From UBA7692 sp033578915 (GTDB lineage: Bacteria > Bacteroidota > Bacteroidia > Chitinophagales > LD1), in assembly GCA_033578915.1 (NCBI GenBank), contig JAVQWQ010000079.1, positions 1 to 10,889 of the forward strand: DNA of 10,889 nucleotides. The letters run 5' to 3'. The notes below the pieces were generated by a model. That model was not told the origin of the DNA, did no database searches, and worked only from the letters and a program-made list of their open reading frames with translations. Both the position numbers and the translations under genes were made by a program. Shown in pieces: positions 1-8,662 of this stretch. Every line of letters begins with the position of its first letter. Position 1 is the stretch's first letter.

Positions 1-84
1 AAATCATAAATTTTGTGTAAACTTTGAATGCAAGAAACATAATAATTAATATACAATGATTGATCAAAAGACATAAAAAAAGGA

Positions 85-100
85 TTTTTTTCGAAAAAAT
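85..100. promoter_or_regulatory. A/T palindrome in the leader of the T9SS protein gene
   Basis: A 14-bp perfect palindrome (TTTTTTCGAAAAAA, positions 86-99) lies about 33 bp before the start of the large secreted-protein gene. As RNA it could only form a weak A-U hairpin, and no T-run follows it. It could be a protein-binding site or simply a by-product of A/T tracts. I found no convincing TTG / TAnnTTTG promoter pair in the first 132 bases, so the promoter of the next gene remains unplaced. Confidence 0.2.
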
Positions 101-132
101 GAGGATTTATGTCAATCATATAAGAGTATTAT

Positions 133-3100
133 ATGAAAAATAAAATTTGTTTGTTCTTAATGGCGCTACTTTTGTATGGTAGTGTAACTAAAGCCGGCGG
201 CCCTAACATTACTTATACTCCGGTAAGTTGCACAAAAGTAGAGCCTGTTACACTCACAGCTATTATCACCGATCCCGACGGAATTAAAACCTTGCCCGGC
301 TTTAAACCCCGTTTATATTATAAAAAAGTAAGCGAAGCAAATGTACTTCCCCCTACGAATGATAATACTTCAAATGGCTGGAAATTTGTGGAGGCAACAA
401 ATTCATCTTCTCCGTTTGTATTTGATTTTGATTTTTCCAAACTAACCTCTGCACCTAATAAAGATGACAGCGTACAATATTTTGTAATTGCGGAAGATAA
501 TTTAGGAAATACCGGTTGGAACAGTGCCACTTTTGCCGCATCGCCTGCGAGTGTGAATCTTGTGTCTGCACAATTTCCGGTTTCCAATGTTGCCAACTTT
601 TTTCGTACTATAAAAACATACTCTGGAAAGCTTACAGTAGATCCGCTGGGAACAGCCAACGATACCAATTTTCTCTCACTAACTAAAAGCAATGGATTGT
701 TCGAAGCACTCAACAACGGAGCTTTGTCGGGGCATGTCGAGGTTACGATAAGAAATTCTTCATCAGGCGAAAATGGCCTGCACGCACTTAACCAATGGAT
801 AGAATATGATGGATGTGTTTTAAAAAATACACCTAGCTATCGGCTAAGAATCAAGCCATACACTACAGGTATTGTGGTAAGCGGTAAAAGCGCCAATGCC
901 ATCATCAAATTGAACGGTGCAGACAGAGTTGTTATAGACGGACGTGTATCTCCTGGAAATCCCACACGCGCATTAACATTGAGAAATGATTCTTCAGCAA
1001 ACAACACCTCGGTTATTCATCTTATTTCTAACGGTTCTAGCAACGGATGCCAGCACGATACTGTCAGGTTTTGCAACATTGTAGGTGGTGCACCACAAAA
1101 TACCACATCGCATAGAACCTTTGGAATTTATGCAAATAAAAATTTATCTACTCCTTCTATGGCTGAAGGATGGGGTAATCATTTTAATTCATTTGAAAAG
1201 AATTTTATCAGAAGAGTAAGATATGGTATTTTTATTGTAGGCGACTCGTCTCAACTTAACCAAAAGAACTCTATCCTTTTCAACACTATCGGCCCAGATG
1301 TATTTGGAATAGATGCAATCGGACAAATTGGAATCGCTGCCTCATATCAAGAAGGCATTATAATAAGAGGGAATGAGATTAAGCATGTAGGAGGCGATTT
1401 AACTAATATTGCAGATACCGCAGATCGTGTAGGTATATATCTAGGTAAACTTCAAAATAATCTGTGGGATAGCGAATCAGATATTAATTTGGGAATTGTC
1501 CAGCTTAAAAACATCCATATTGATGGAAATAAGATCCATCATATCGTTAATCAGGCTGGACATTCATCAGCGGCCATTGTATATCTTAATAAAGAAGATG
1601 CAGAGCCTACTGAAAACCGGATATACAATAATATGATCTATCATATCTTATCTAATGGAAATACTACAGCAGGAGACCATGCGGTTGGGATTGGAATCGT
1701 TGGGGGAAACACAGATTACGTGGTTTATAATTCAATCCTGATGAATGGCGACCATGACCCCGCTGGCGTGAGTAATATGACAAATAACCCTTCTGCTTTC
1801 AGGATTAATACCAGTTTGCTGACAGGTATAAAGTCAATTAGTCTTGGATTGTTTAATAATGTAGTTCAAATTAATGAAGCCGAATCCAATCTTTCTGTGC
1901 CCATATTTGCAACATCAACAAGAGACACCTCTTATTTGTGGTCATCTATTGGCTGCGATTTTAACTTATATAATGTTGGAAGCAACAAAGTAGGAGGAAT
2001 AGGATATGGTAATTCTTATAATGTTTTTACTACGCTTTCAGAATGGGGACTCGCATATTACCCTGCACAGGAGCAAAACTCATCGGAGGGGGATCCCAAA
2101 TTTAAATCTGCCACAGACCTTCACATTTTGCCAAATTCAGATGCTATTGATAAAGGTTATGAGTTAGAAGATATATTTCATGATTTTGACGGAGATTACA
2201 GAGCAGAAAAAAATCCTGCAACATTAGGAGCAGACCAACTGGGAAAATTCTATGTGTGGGTAGGAAGAGAGGATAACAGCACTCAATCTGACCTTAACTG
2301 GAGAAATTATGAAGCCCCTCCATTCAATGGAGGAGATAGCATAAATGTTGTAGTAGCAACCGAAAAATATTCATGGATTCTATCAGATGATTTTATGGTT
2401 GCAGCGCTCACCTTGCGGCCGGGAACAGTAATACATTTAGATGGATATGATTTGTACGCTTTAGAGAATGTTGCATTGATGGGTTCAAGCAGAATTTACA
2501 GCGGTATTTCTACTTGTGAACACAACTACAATGTAGAAGACCCGGGAAGGCTCATACTCAGCGGCTTGATTCCACAAAGGCTCACAGTAAATGATGGCTG
2601 GGTATGTAATCTTCATGTAACAAACGATTCTGTTACTTTTATCAATAATACAAGGATAGAAAACGACCTAATCGCTAAAGGAGACACAGTAAAGATTTTT
2701 CATTCTAATAAAAGGATTGAAGTGAAAGGAGATGCCAAAATATGGGGCGAATTAGTTTATGACACTAGTTGCGCGCACATCAATTGTGCATTGTTTAAGG
2801 TAAGTGGAACTACTAAGCAATACATTGATATTCGATACCTGCAGACTACCGTTGGAAGAGTGTCGAGCTTTGAATTGGATAAAAATGCCACCGGCGATAA
2901 CAGCATTGCCTCGCTTGGAGCCAGTCTTATGATAGATAATTTTATGCATCTGAAAAAAGGCAAGCTCATTAGCCATGGCAGCAATCCTCAAACAGGTTTA
3001 CGCTATAAAACGATTTTTGTGATTCGTGCAGACAGCAATGCAATCACCCGGCAAAATGGCAATACCAATGATGCATTCTTCCAGGGAAGAATACTCAGAA

Positions 3101-4212
3101 AAATCGGAAATGCCGCGTCATATCTTTTCCCTGTAGGAATTATTGATACAGCCGGTGTACATCAAATACCAAACGAGGCATATTACACTCCGGCAGTGTT
3201 AGAGGTGCTTGACAACAGCAGCAACGGAAATTCTATAATCGTTGCTTATTACGACCACGATCCGGATACGGCTAATGTAGGCCTAATAGGCAATGTTTAT
3301 GGAGATCATTCGGATGCTATAGAAGATGGCACCGGCAATTGGGTTGATGTGAAAGGAAATTTTGTATGGCAGGTTGAGTACAGTGGTGATTCCTTGCCAT
3401 ATAATATCCAACTGGCAGCGCCATTCCTGAATGCTGAAAATCAGGACGAACTAGCCTCTACCCCTGATGAACTCAGAGTAATGAAACGAGCTGTTTGGAA
3501 CAGCGGAAACTGGGGTTTTGAAGGCAACCATGCAGTGGCTGCGACACATCATGCTATTCCCGATTTCAATCAAATCAAATCTGCCAGAAGAACAGGGTTA
3601 AATACGTTCAGCGGATTTAGCGTTGGTGGAAACAGCGGTGGCGGGCAGCCGTTACCCGTAAAGCTGCTTTCGTTATCAGCCATCCCGGTAGAAAATAAAT
3701 TGATCAAGTTGGAATGGATTACAGCTACTGAAATCAATAATGCCGGATTTGAGGTTCAGCGCAGCACAGACGGGAAAAACTTCGAAGCCATTGGATGGGT
3801 AAAAGGCATGGGTGATGCTACAACCCAAAACAAATACCAGTTTTTTGATGAAAAAGTACAGCTCGGCGTGAGGTATTACTATCGGCTGTTGCAAAAAGAT
3901 TTTGATGGAAATGAAGAAATGTCTTCTATAGTGTCTGCGCAGCTTAATGAAAGGCCTTCAGTAAAATGGATGCAACTCTTTCCCAATCCCGCAAGTGATG
4001 CAGCACAAATCATTATTAATTGTGCGAGTTCTGCATCCGCTCAGGTAAAACTTATGAATGTAGCCGGCGTAGAAGTTTCTTCGTCTCAGGTAAAAGTTTA
4101 TCCCGGAATTAACTCCATACCAATAGATGTATCATCGGTGCCCAAAGGAAATTACATCGTTATATTCTCTACAGGCGATCAAAGCCATACGCGCGTGCTA
4201 AGCGTAAACTAA
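133..4212 (+). CDS. Large secreted beta-helix protein with C-terminal T9SS type A sorting domain
   Basis: This is a 1,359-residue exported protein. Residues 1-21 form a signal peptide (charged MKNK, hydrophobic core, likely cut after VTKA). Residues 22-150 look like the Ig-like domain of Bacteroidota surface proteins (PVTLTAIITDPDGI, later VQYFVIAEDNLGNTGWNSATF). Residues about 165-280 carry the KLNGADRVVIDG segment (259-270) that normally precedes a parallel beta-helix. Asn/Gly/Ile-rich helix-like sequence runs to the closing DFDGDYRAE...LGADQ segment (684-702). A second beta-rich part follows from about residue 706. Residues 1174-1270 resemble an FN3-like module (LPVKLL, then EINNAGFEVQRSTDGKNFEAIG). 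Residues 1280-1359 are the sorting domain, opening with LFPNP (1282-1286) and ending GNYIVIFSTG...RVLSVN. Export is inferred as Sec, then the T9SS, to the surface or medium. No catalytic motif is visible; adhesion or glycan binding is a guess. Confidence 0.92.
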   Translation: MKNKICLFLMALLLYGSVTKAGGPNITYTPVSCTKVEPVTLTAIITDPDGIKTLPGFKPRLYYKKVSEANVLPPTNDNTSNGWKFVEATNSSSPFVFDFDFSKLTSAPNKDDSVQYFVIAEDNLGNTGWNSATFAASPASVNLVSAQFPVSNVANFFRTIKTYSGKLTVDPLGTANDTNFLSLTKSNGLFEALNNGALSGHVEVTIRNSSSGENGLHALNQWIEYDGCVLKNTPSYRLRIKPYTTGIVVSGKSANAIIKLNGADRVVIDGRVSPGNPTRALTLRNDSSANNTSVIHLISNGSSNGCQHDTVRFCNIVGGAPQNTTSHRTFGIYANKNLSTPSMAEGWGNHFNSFEKNFIRRVRYGIFIVGDSSQLNQKNSILFNTIGPDVFGIDAIGQIGIAASYQEGIIIRGNEIKHVGGDLTNIADTADRVGIYLGKLQNNLWDSESDINLGIVQLKNIHIDGNKIHHIVNQAGHSSAAIVYLNKEDAEPTENRIYNNMIYHILSNGNTTAGDHAVGIGIVGGNTDYVVYNSILMNGDHDPAGVSNMTNNPSAFRINTSLLTGIKSISLGLFNNVVQINEAESNLSVPIFATSTRDTSYLWSSIGCDFNLYNVGSNKVGGIGYGNSYNVFTTLSEWGLAYYPAQEQNSSEGDPKFKSATDLHILPNSDAIDKGYELEDIFHDFDGDYRAEKNPATLGADQLGKFYVWVGREDNSTQSDLNWRNYEAPPFNGGDSINVVVATEKYSWILSDDFMVAALTLRPGTVIHLDGYDLYALENVALMGSSRIYSGISTCEHNYNVEDPGRLILSGLIPQRLTVNDGWVCNLHVTNDSVTFINNTRIENDLIAKGDTVKIFHSNKRIEVKGDAKIWGELVYDTSCAHINCALFKVSGTTKQYIDIRYLQTTVGRVSSFELDKNATGDNSIASLGASLMIDNFMHLKKGKLISHGSNPQTGLRYKTIFVIRADSNAITRQNGNTNDAFFQGRILRKIGNAASYLFPVGIIDTAGVHQIPNEAYYTPAVLEVLDNSSNGNSIIVAYYDHDPDTANVGLIGNVYGDHSDAIEDGTGNWVDVKGNFVWQVEYSGDSLPYNIQLAAPFLNAENQDELASTPDELRVMKRAVWNSGNWGFEGNHAVAATHHAIPDFNQIKSARRTGLNTFSGFSVGGNSGGGQPLPVKLLSLSAIPVENKLIKLEWITATEINNAGFEVQRSTDGKNFEAIGWVKGMGDATTQNKYQFFDEKVQLGVRYYYRLLQKDFDGNEEMSSIVSAQLNERPSVKWMQLFPNPASDAAQIIINCASSASAQVKLMNVAGVEVSSSQVKVYPGINSIPIDVSSVPKGNYIVIFSTGDQSHTRVLSVN

Positions 4213-4237
4213 CTTTGCACTTTACTTGTTTAATTTG
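4210..4237 (+). promoter_or_regulatory. Possible promoter elements for aroC
   Basis: TAACTTTG at 4210-4217 fits the Bacteroidota -7 consensus TAnnTTTG and overlaps the stop codon of the upstream gene. A second, poorer match (TTAATTTG) sits at 4230-4237. Neither has a TTG/TTTG -33 element at the usual spacing of about 20 bp. The call is therefore weak, and aroC may instead be read through from the upstream gene, whose stop is only 39 bp before the proposed start. If the second element were used, transcription would begin only a few bases before the proposed CTG start. Confidence 0.25.
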
Positions 4238-4251
4238 CATTAAAAAATACT

Positions 4252-5334
4252 CTGGGAGCAAATACATTCGGCAAAGTTTTTTGCATAACAACTTTTGGAG
4301 AAAGCCATGGGCAGGCAGTCGGTGTGGTAATCGATGGTTGTCCGGCAGGCCTCCTGATTGACGAAGATTTTATACGCAGGGAAATGAACAGGCGCAGGCC
4401 CGGCCAATCTTCCATAACCACATCGCGAAACGAAAGCGATAATGTTCACATTATAAGCGGTGTTTTTGAAGGCAAAACATTGGGAACACCTATAGCCATG
4501 ATCATCTATAATGAAAACACGCGCTCAGAAGACTACGATTACCTTCAACATGCCTTCAGGCCTTCTCATGCAGATTATACCTGGCAGCAGAAATTTGGTT
4601 TACGCGATTACAGAGGAGGTGGCCGAAGCAGCGCCCGTGAAACAGCCGCTCGTGTCGCGGCCGGAGCGATAGCCAAGATGCTGCTCTTGCATTATGGCAT
4701 ACGCATAACTGCTTTTGTGTCGCAGATAGGACAAATAAAACTAAGCCATCCATATACAACATTAGACCTTAGCCGCTCAGAGGAAAATCCGGTTCGCTGC
4801 CCAGATGAACCCACAGCAAAAGCTATGCTGAGCGCAATAGAAGAAGCACGTAAGCAAGGAGATACCTTAGGAGGAGTTGTAACTTGCATAATTACAGGTG
4901 CACCGCCCGGCCTCGGAGAGCCGGTTTTCGACAAGTTGCAGGCAGAGCTTGCAAAAGCCATGCTGAGCATCAACGCGGCAAAGGGCTTTGAATACGGAAC
5001 CGGTTTTGCTGCAGCAGCCATGAAAGGCTCAGCGCACAACGATGCATTTGTTGCCACAGATTCTGGTATTGCAACCGCAACAAACCATTCCGGTGGTATT
5101 CAGGGAGGAATATCCAATGGGATGGATATCTATTTTAATGTAGCTTTCAAGCCCGTAGCAACTATAATGCAACCCCAGCAAACCGTAGATGATTCCGGCA
5201 AAGCTATTCAACTACAAAATAAAGGGCGACATGACCCCTGTGTAGTGCCGCGTGCGGTGCCTATTGTAGAGGCCATGGCTGCTCTGGTAATGGCCGATGC
5301 TCTGTTGCGCAGTCGCTTAAACAAATTAGTTTGA
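4252..5334 (+). CDS. aroC: Chorismate synthase, with apparent CTG start
   Basis: AroC converts 5-enolpyruvylshikimate-3-phosphate to chorismate, the last step of the shikimate pathway, using reduced FMN. From the CTG at 4252 the protein is 360 residues, a normal family length. Family motifs in order are FGESHG (residues 15-20, with the catalytic-type His19), RRRPGQSSITTSR, FRPSHADYT, the GGGRSSARETAARVAAGAIAK segment, and RHDPCVVPRAVPIVEAM near the end. The first in-frame conventional start is GTG 4324, which would give 336 residues and remove FGESHG, so it cannot be the true start. The frame is open upstream only to a TAA at 4231-4233 and contains no ATG, GTG or TTG there. CTG 4252 (LGANTFGKVF) best matches the family's usual N-terminus. 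The function is secure; the start codon is not. Confidence 0.94.
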   Translation: MGANTFGKVFCITTFGESHGQAVGVVIDGCPAGLLIDEDFIRREMNRRRPGQSSITTSRNESDNVHIISGVFEGKTLGTPIAMIIYNENTRSEDYDYLQHAFRPSHADYTWQQKFGLRDYRGGGRSSARETAARVAAGAIAKMLLLHYGIRITAFVSQIGQIKLSHPYTTLDLSRSEENPVRCPDEPTAKAMLSAIEEARKQGDTLGGVVTCIITGAPPGLGEPVFDKLQAELAKAMLSINAAKGFEYGTGFAAAAMKGSAHNDAFVATDSGIATATNHSGGIQGGISNGMDIYFNVAFKPVATIMQPQQTVDDSGKAIQLQNKGRHDPCVVPRAVPIVEAMAALVMADALLRSRLNKLV

Positions 5335-5462
5335 TTTTTTTGCTTTGATTTAAATATATGCTGCCAAACTATCACTGACAATGAGCTGAATTTTGAGGTA
5401 AATATGCCGAAGCGCTCATGAAATTTGTTTAAATGAACAAGCCTGACCAACCAGGAGATTCC

Positions 5463-5495
5463 TAAGAATTTCCTGAAATTTAATTTCATTTCTTA
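5463..5495. other. Imperfect A/T-rich stem-loop between aroC and the decarboxylase gene
   Basis: The 271-bp gap between the two genes contains nested inverted repeats. TAAGAA (5463-5468) pairs with TTCTTA (5490-5495), and TGAAAT (5474-5479) pairs with ATTTCA (5483-5488) around a 3-base loop. The structure is weak and is followed by AGAAAAAC rather than a T-run, so I do not call it an intrinsic terminator. I see no convincing gene in the gap. Confidence 0.2.
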
Positions 5496-5513
5496 AGAAA
5501 AACAGTTACACAC

Positions 5514-5546
5514 TTTGTTTAAAAGCCACTGCTTAAAATATATTTT
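5514..5546 (+). promoter_or_regulatory. Possible promoter for the arginine decarboxylase operon
   Basis: TTTG at 5514-5517 and TATATTTT at 5539-5546 (7 of 8 matches to TAnnTTTG) are separated by 21 bp, close to the spacing of Bacteroidota housekeeping promoters. This would give a leader of about 50 nt before the ATG at 5606. An alternative -7 element, TAATTTCG at 5573-5580, lacks a clear -33 partner. Confidence 0.35.
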
Positions 5547-5605
5547 CAAGTTTAAGGCTTACACGCTTTTATTAATTTCGCAGCCATTTTGGTTTAAACT
5601 AAAAT

Positions 5606-7000
5606 ATGAACAGAAACCTTCGCTATCGTGAGCTTATAGAACAGACTTTCGACTTTCCACAGCGCGAGTTTGATCTTAAAGATAACACCTTGCGCTTCAA
5701 CGGTCTGCCGCTTATGGAAATTATTGAGAAATACGGCACACCGCTGCGAATAACCTATTTGCCTAAAATAGGCCAGCAGATACAGAAAGCAAGGCGACTG
5801 TTTCACGCAGCCATTACAAACAACGACTATAAAGGGAACTACATCTATTGCTATTGCACCAAAAGCAACCATTTTTCTTTTGTAGTAGAAGAAGCATTAA
5901 AAAACAAAGTACAACTAGAAACCTCCAGTGCTTTTGATTTTGAATTGATAAAAAGGCTTGAGGAGAAAAAAAAGATTACCAAAGACCTTATTATAATTTG
6001 CAACGGCTTTAAGCCACAGCGATACATAGACTACATCATGCAGTTTCTCAAAGCAGGATATAAAAACATTATTCCGGTAATGGATAATACGGAAGAACTG
6101 GACAAATATCCTGCAACCGATGAACCATTGAACATTGGCATACGCATAGCCGCGGAGGAGGAGCCAAAGTATGAATTTTACACTTCTAGGCTGGGTATCG
6201 GATACAAAGACATAATACCCTTCTTCAGGGAAAAAATACAGAATAATCCCGCTGTACGATTAAAAATGCTCCATTTTTTTATAGATACAGGGATAAAAGA
6301 TGTAAACTATTATTGGACAGAGTTTCATAAAAGCCTTAAGATATATTGCGAAATAAAAAAGGTTTATCCCGAGCTTACTGCGCTGAATTTAGGCGGTGGA
6401 ATGCCTATCAAGCAATCATTGGCTTTTGATTTCGATTACGAGTATATGATCAATGAAATAGTGGCGCAGATAAAAAGCGTTTGCACGCAAGAAGGTGTTG
6501 ACGAGCCCGATATCTACACCGAGTTCGGAAGTTTTACGGTGGGCGAAAGCGGTTGTGTGCTTTTTGGCGTTCTTGGCCAAAAACAACAAAACGACCGGGA
6601 AACATGGTACATGCTGGATGGTTCACTCATGAATAATCTGCCAGATATCTGGGGGCTTGCTCAACGCTTTATTATGCTTCCTGTAAATCTTTGGGATAAT
6701 GAGTACAAACAGGTTAATCTCGGAGGAATTACCTGCGATGTGGGCGACTACTACAACAGCGATGCGCACATCAACCAGGTTTATTTGCCGCAGATAAAAC
6801 CCGGAGAAAAACTCTACATAGGTTTTTTTAATACAGGTGCCTATCAGGATACGCTCAGCGGATATGGAGGTATTAAACATTGTCTGTTGCCCTCGCCTCC
6901 TCACATTCTGGTAGATGAGAAGAAAAAAGGAAAGTTGGAATATCAGGTCTTTGCCGAAGAGCAATCGGCAGAAAGCATGATGAAAATACTCGGATATTGA
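5606..7000 (+). CDS. speA: Biosynthetic arginine decarboxylase, PLP-dependent (fold type III)
   Basis: The predicted reaction is arginine to agmatine plus CO2, the entry to polyamine (spermidine) synthesis. The 464-residue protein matches the compact form I recall from Flavobacterium-type Bacteroidota rather than the longer E. coli SpeA of over 600 residues. An alanine-racemase-like barrel begins near residue 45 (YGTPLRITYLP). YCTKSNH contains the presumed PLP lysine, Lys86. IRIAAEEEPKYEFYTSRLGIGY spans about 179-200, with HFFIDTG at 223-229 (His223 probably stacks on PLP) and the phosphate-binding LGGG at 262-265. TEFGSFTV (305-312) holds the probable pyridine-binding Glu306, and TCDVGDYY (376-383) carries the second active-site Cys377-Asp378 pair. 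The gene overlaps the next one by 1 bp (TGATG), implying translational coupling. A different substrate, such as a carboxypolyamine or diaminopimelate, is less likely but not excluded by reading. Confidence 0.88.
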   Translation: MNRNLRYRELIEQTFDFPQREFDLKDNTLRFNGLPLMEIIEKYGTPLRITYLPKIGQQIQKARRLFHAAITNNDYKGNYIYCYCTKSNHFSFVVEEALKNKVQLETSSAFDFELIKRLEEKKKITKDLIIICNGFKPQRYIDYIMQFLKAGYKNIIPVMDNTEELDKYPATDEPLNIGIRIAAEEEPKYEFYTSRLGIGYKDIIPFFREKIQNNPAVRLKMLHFFIDTGIKDVNYYWTEFHKSLKIYCEIKKVYPELTALNLGGGMPIKQSLAFDFDYEYMINEIVAQIKSVCTQEGVDEPDIYTEFGSFTVGESGCVLFGVLGQKQQNDRETWYMLDGSLMNNLPDIWGLAQRFIMLPVNLWDNEYKQVNLGGITCDVGDYYNSDAHINQVYLPQIKPGEKLYIGFFNTGAYQDTLSGYGGIKHCLLPSPPHILVDEKKKGKLEYQVFAEEQSAESMMKILGY

Positions 7001-7680
7001 TGAATCAGGGACAAAAGACCGCTTTGCTGCTTGGAGGAACGGGACTGGTAGGTTCTATGTGCCTAAATATGCTGAATGAAATGCCCTTTTACCATAAAAT
7101 AATCGCATTATCCAGAAAGAAGATCTTCCCGCCTCAACTAAAAACACAAAATATCATCACAGACTTTAATAATTATGAAGAGCTAAGGCCACATCTGCAA
7201 GCGCAACATGTATTTTGTGCATTAGGCACAACAATGGCAAAAGCCGGCTCCCGCAAAGCATTTATGCATATAGATTACGAAATACCTCTGCGTGTGGCAG
7301 AGCTTGCCAAACAAAACGGGGCAGAAAAGTTTATTTTGGTCTCTGCCATTGGTGCCAATAAAAACTCTGTGTTCTTTTACAATCGGGTAAAAGGGCTTCT
7401 CGAAGAGGCGCTTGAAAAAATTGGCTTTGCCAGCCTTATCATTCTTCAACCCTCTCTGTTGTTGGGTGAACGGTCGGAGCGCAGGCCGGCAGAGTATCTT
7501 GCCCAAAAAGTTTTTGCTCCATTAACATCTTGCTTCTTAGGTAAACTAAATGTTTATAAACCCATAGAAGCAACAGAGGTCGCTGCCGCTATGATAGCAT
7601 TAGCTCAAAAAAACATTAGCGGTTGCAGACGTTACACTTATAGTGAAATTGTTTCTGCCGCAAGAGAACTCAGGCCATAA
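7000..7680 (+). CDS. NAD(P)-binding Rossmann oxidoreductase, HTATIP2/TIP30-like atypical SDR
   Basis: From the ATG at 7000 this is a 226-residue cytoplasmic protein. A TTG three bases earlier is a less likely start. The dinucleotide-binding loop is GGTGLVG (residues 12-18) after a hydrophobic first strand. CALGTT (73-78), the Ser115 region (FILVSAIG) and the Tyr127-x3-Lys131 pair (YNRVK) match an SDR-type active site. QPSLLLGERSERRPAE (150-165) resembles the RPGLLLGxRxExRxxE stretch of TIP30/HTATIP2-like proteins. The substrate is unknown. The 1-bp overlap with the arginine decarboxylase gene points to one transcript, but I know of no established role for this family in polyamine synthesis, so the link is only contextual. 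The next gene is convergent and ends 11 bp downstream; no terminator is visible between them. Confidence 0.8.
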   Translation: MNQGQKTALLLGGTGLVGSMCLNMLNEMPFYHKIIALSRKKIFPPQLKTQNIITDFNNYEELRPHLQAQHVFCALGTTMAKAGSRKAFMHIDYEIPLRVAELAKQNGAEKFILVSAIGANKNSVFFYNRVKGLLEEALEKIGFASLIILQPSLLLGERSERRPAEYLAQKVFAPLTSCFLGKLNVYKPIEATEVAAAMIALAQKNISGCRRYTYSEIVSAARELRP

Positions 7681-7690
7681 TCAAGATTAC

Positions 7691-8443
7691 TTATTCCAAA
7701 TCCACATACTTCGATGCAGTGGTTTGTTTTTGGAAGAAAGTTAAGATACCGGGGAAAGTGAGCGTATCAGACACCGTGTTGTAAGCCGAAATTTGAATCA
7801 ACCCCAGCGAACGCCCGGTCCCTATAGTTTTAAGTTCATCTTTAGAAAACAAACATGAACGCGAATTGGGCCCTTTTACTTTTTTAAGGCTACCTTTAGG
7901 CCCTGCTATGATGAAGATGGTGGAGTCTGCAATTATGGTATCTCTTGCCGCCAACAAAAAATTTTCCTGAGTATTTATCTTTTTGTCCAAAATAACCGGT
8001 TTTGCAGGAAAAGGAGAATTATCGTTTATTGAAAAAGGAGGGACTCCGGCCGTATCTCCGCTGGCGGTCCATGTGGCTGTATTGCCTGTAAAAGGAACTC
8101 CTTCCGGAAAGTTGCCCAGTTTCTTATATACATAGTTTCCCTGCTCCAATGAGAGCGGCAGCCCATTAATCGTTAGTTCACCGGCAGATATTTTTACATC
8201 AGAATCATTTTTGAAAAAGGCAAAAGCATCCCCTATTTTATATTCAGTAGATTGCCCGTAGGCATTGATTGAAGAAACGTGAAAAACAGACGACTTAAAA
8301 AAGTAACGGGCATTTTCAGGTATAGGAGTTCCCGGTAATTCGTTTTTTGGGATGGGAGGTTCAGCAGTATCTTCTTTTTTACAAGAGTAAAAAGCTGATA
8401 AAACGATTAAAGCTGTGATAAAAAGCCAAAAAAATTTTTTCAT
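7691..8443 (-). CDS. Lipoprotein of unknown function
   Basis: I do not recognise this 250-residue protein. It starts with a lipoprotein signal peptide, MKKFFWLFITALIVLSAFYSC, with the presumed lipidated Cys21. The following KKEDTAEPPIPKNELPG is the charged, then proline-rich, tether typical of Bacteroidota lipoproteins. The lipobox (FYSC) is loose, as is common in the phylum. The rest is beta-strand-like, with alternating hydrophobic residues, including FFKNDSDVKISAGELTING and the stretch DTIIADSTIFIIAGPKGSLKK. No catalytic motif or further membrane segment is seen. The frame stays open 84 bases upstream to another ATG (8525-8527), but that start would bury the signal peptide, so 8443 is preferred. 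It converges on the oxidoreductase gene, so it is a separate transcription unit. No clear promoter was found upstream of it. Confidence 0.78.
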   Translation of the reverse strand: MKKFFWLFITALIVLSAFYSCKKEDTAEPPIPKNELPGTPIPENARYFFKSSVFHVSSINAYGQSTEYKIGDAFAFFKNDSDVKISAGELTINGLPLSLEQGNYVYKKLGNFPEGVPFTGNTATWTASGDTAGVPPFSINDNSPFPAKPVILDKKINTQENFLLAARDTIIADSTIFIIAGPKGSLKKVKGPNSRSCLFSKDELKTIGTGRSLGLIQISAYNTVSDTLTFPGILTFFQKQTTASKYVDLE

Positions 8444-8584
8444 ATTTTTCAAAAAAACAGCGTGAAAATAACAATTCATGTGATTGTGGGATAGAAAACA
8501 TTTATAGTTATACAAACAATGATACACACCAGGAGTGCAGATAAAAATGAACCATTAATATAAAAGAAAAAAATCTTGGGGTGC

Positions 8585-8630
8585 CCCCCCGGCCTCAGTC
8601 TTCGCTTCGCTAAGGGCCGAGGCCGAGGGG
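8585..8630. repeat. Inverted repeat 1 in the GC-rich block
   Basis: The 12-bp arms 8585-8596 (CCCCCCGGCCTC) and 8619-8630 (GAGGCCGAGGGG) pair with one mismatch around a 22-base loop. The arms lie at the left edge of the GC-rich block and could form a strong RNA or single-strand DNA hairpin. No T-run follows on either strand, so it is not called a terminator. Confidence 0.55.
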
Positions 8631-8662
8631 TCGGGCTGCTTACGGGGTTCGCTATCGCTCCC

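Noticed and set aside
99..143. Short upstream frame MRIYVNHIRVLYEK overlapping the start of the large secreted-protein gene, as a possible regulatory uORF
   Set aside because: It is only 14 codons long, has no ribosome-binding signal, and its composition is what A/T-rich leader DNA gives by chance.
5208..5489. A 93-codon minus-strand open frame across the 3' end of aroC and the following gap
   Set aside because: About half of it is antisense to the conserved end of aroC, and the rest has no recognisable features; it is best explained as a shadow.
7678..7689. TAATC-AA-GATTA inverted repeat between the convergent oxidoreductase and lipoprotein genes as a shared terminator
   Set aside because: The loop would have only two bases, the stem is five A/T-rich pairs, and no T-run follows on either strand.
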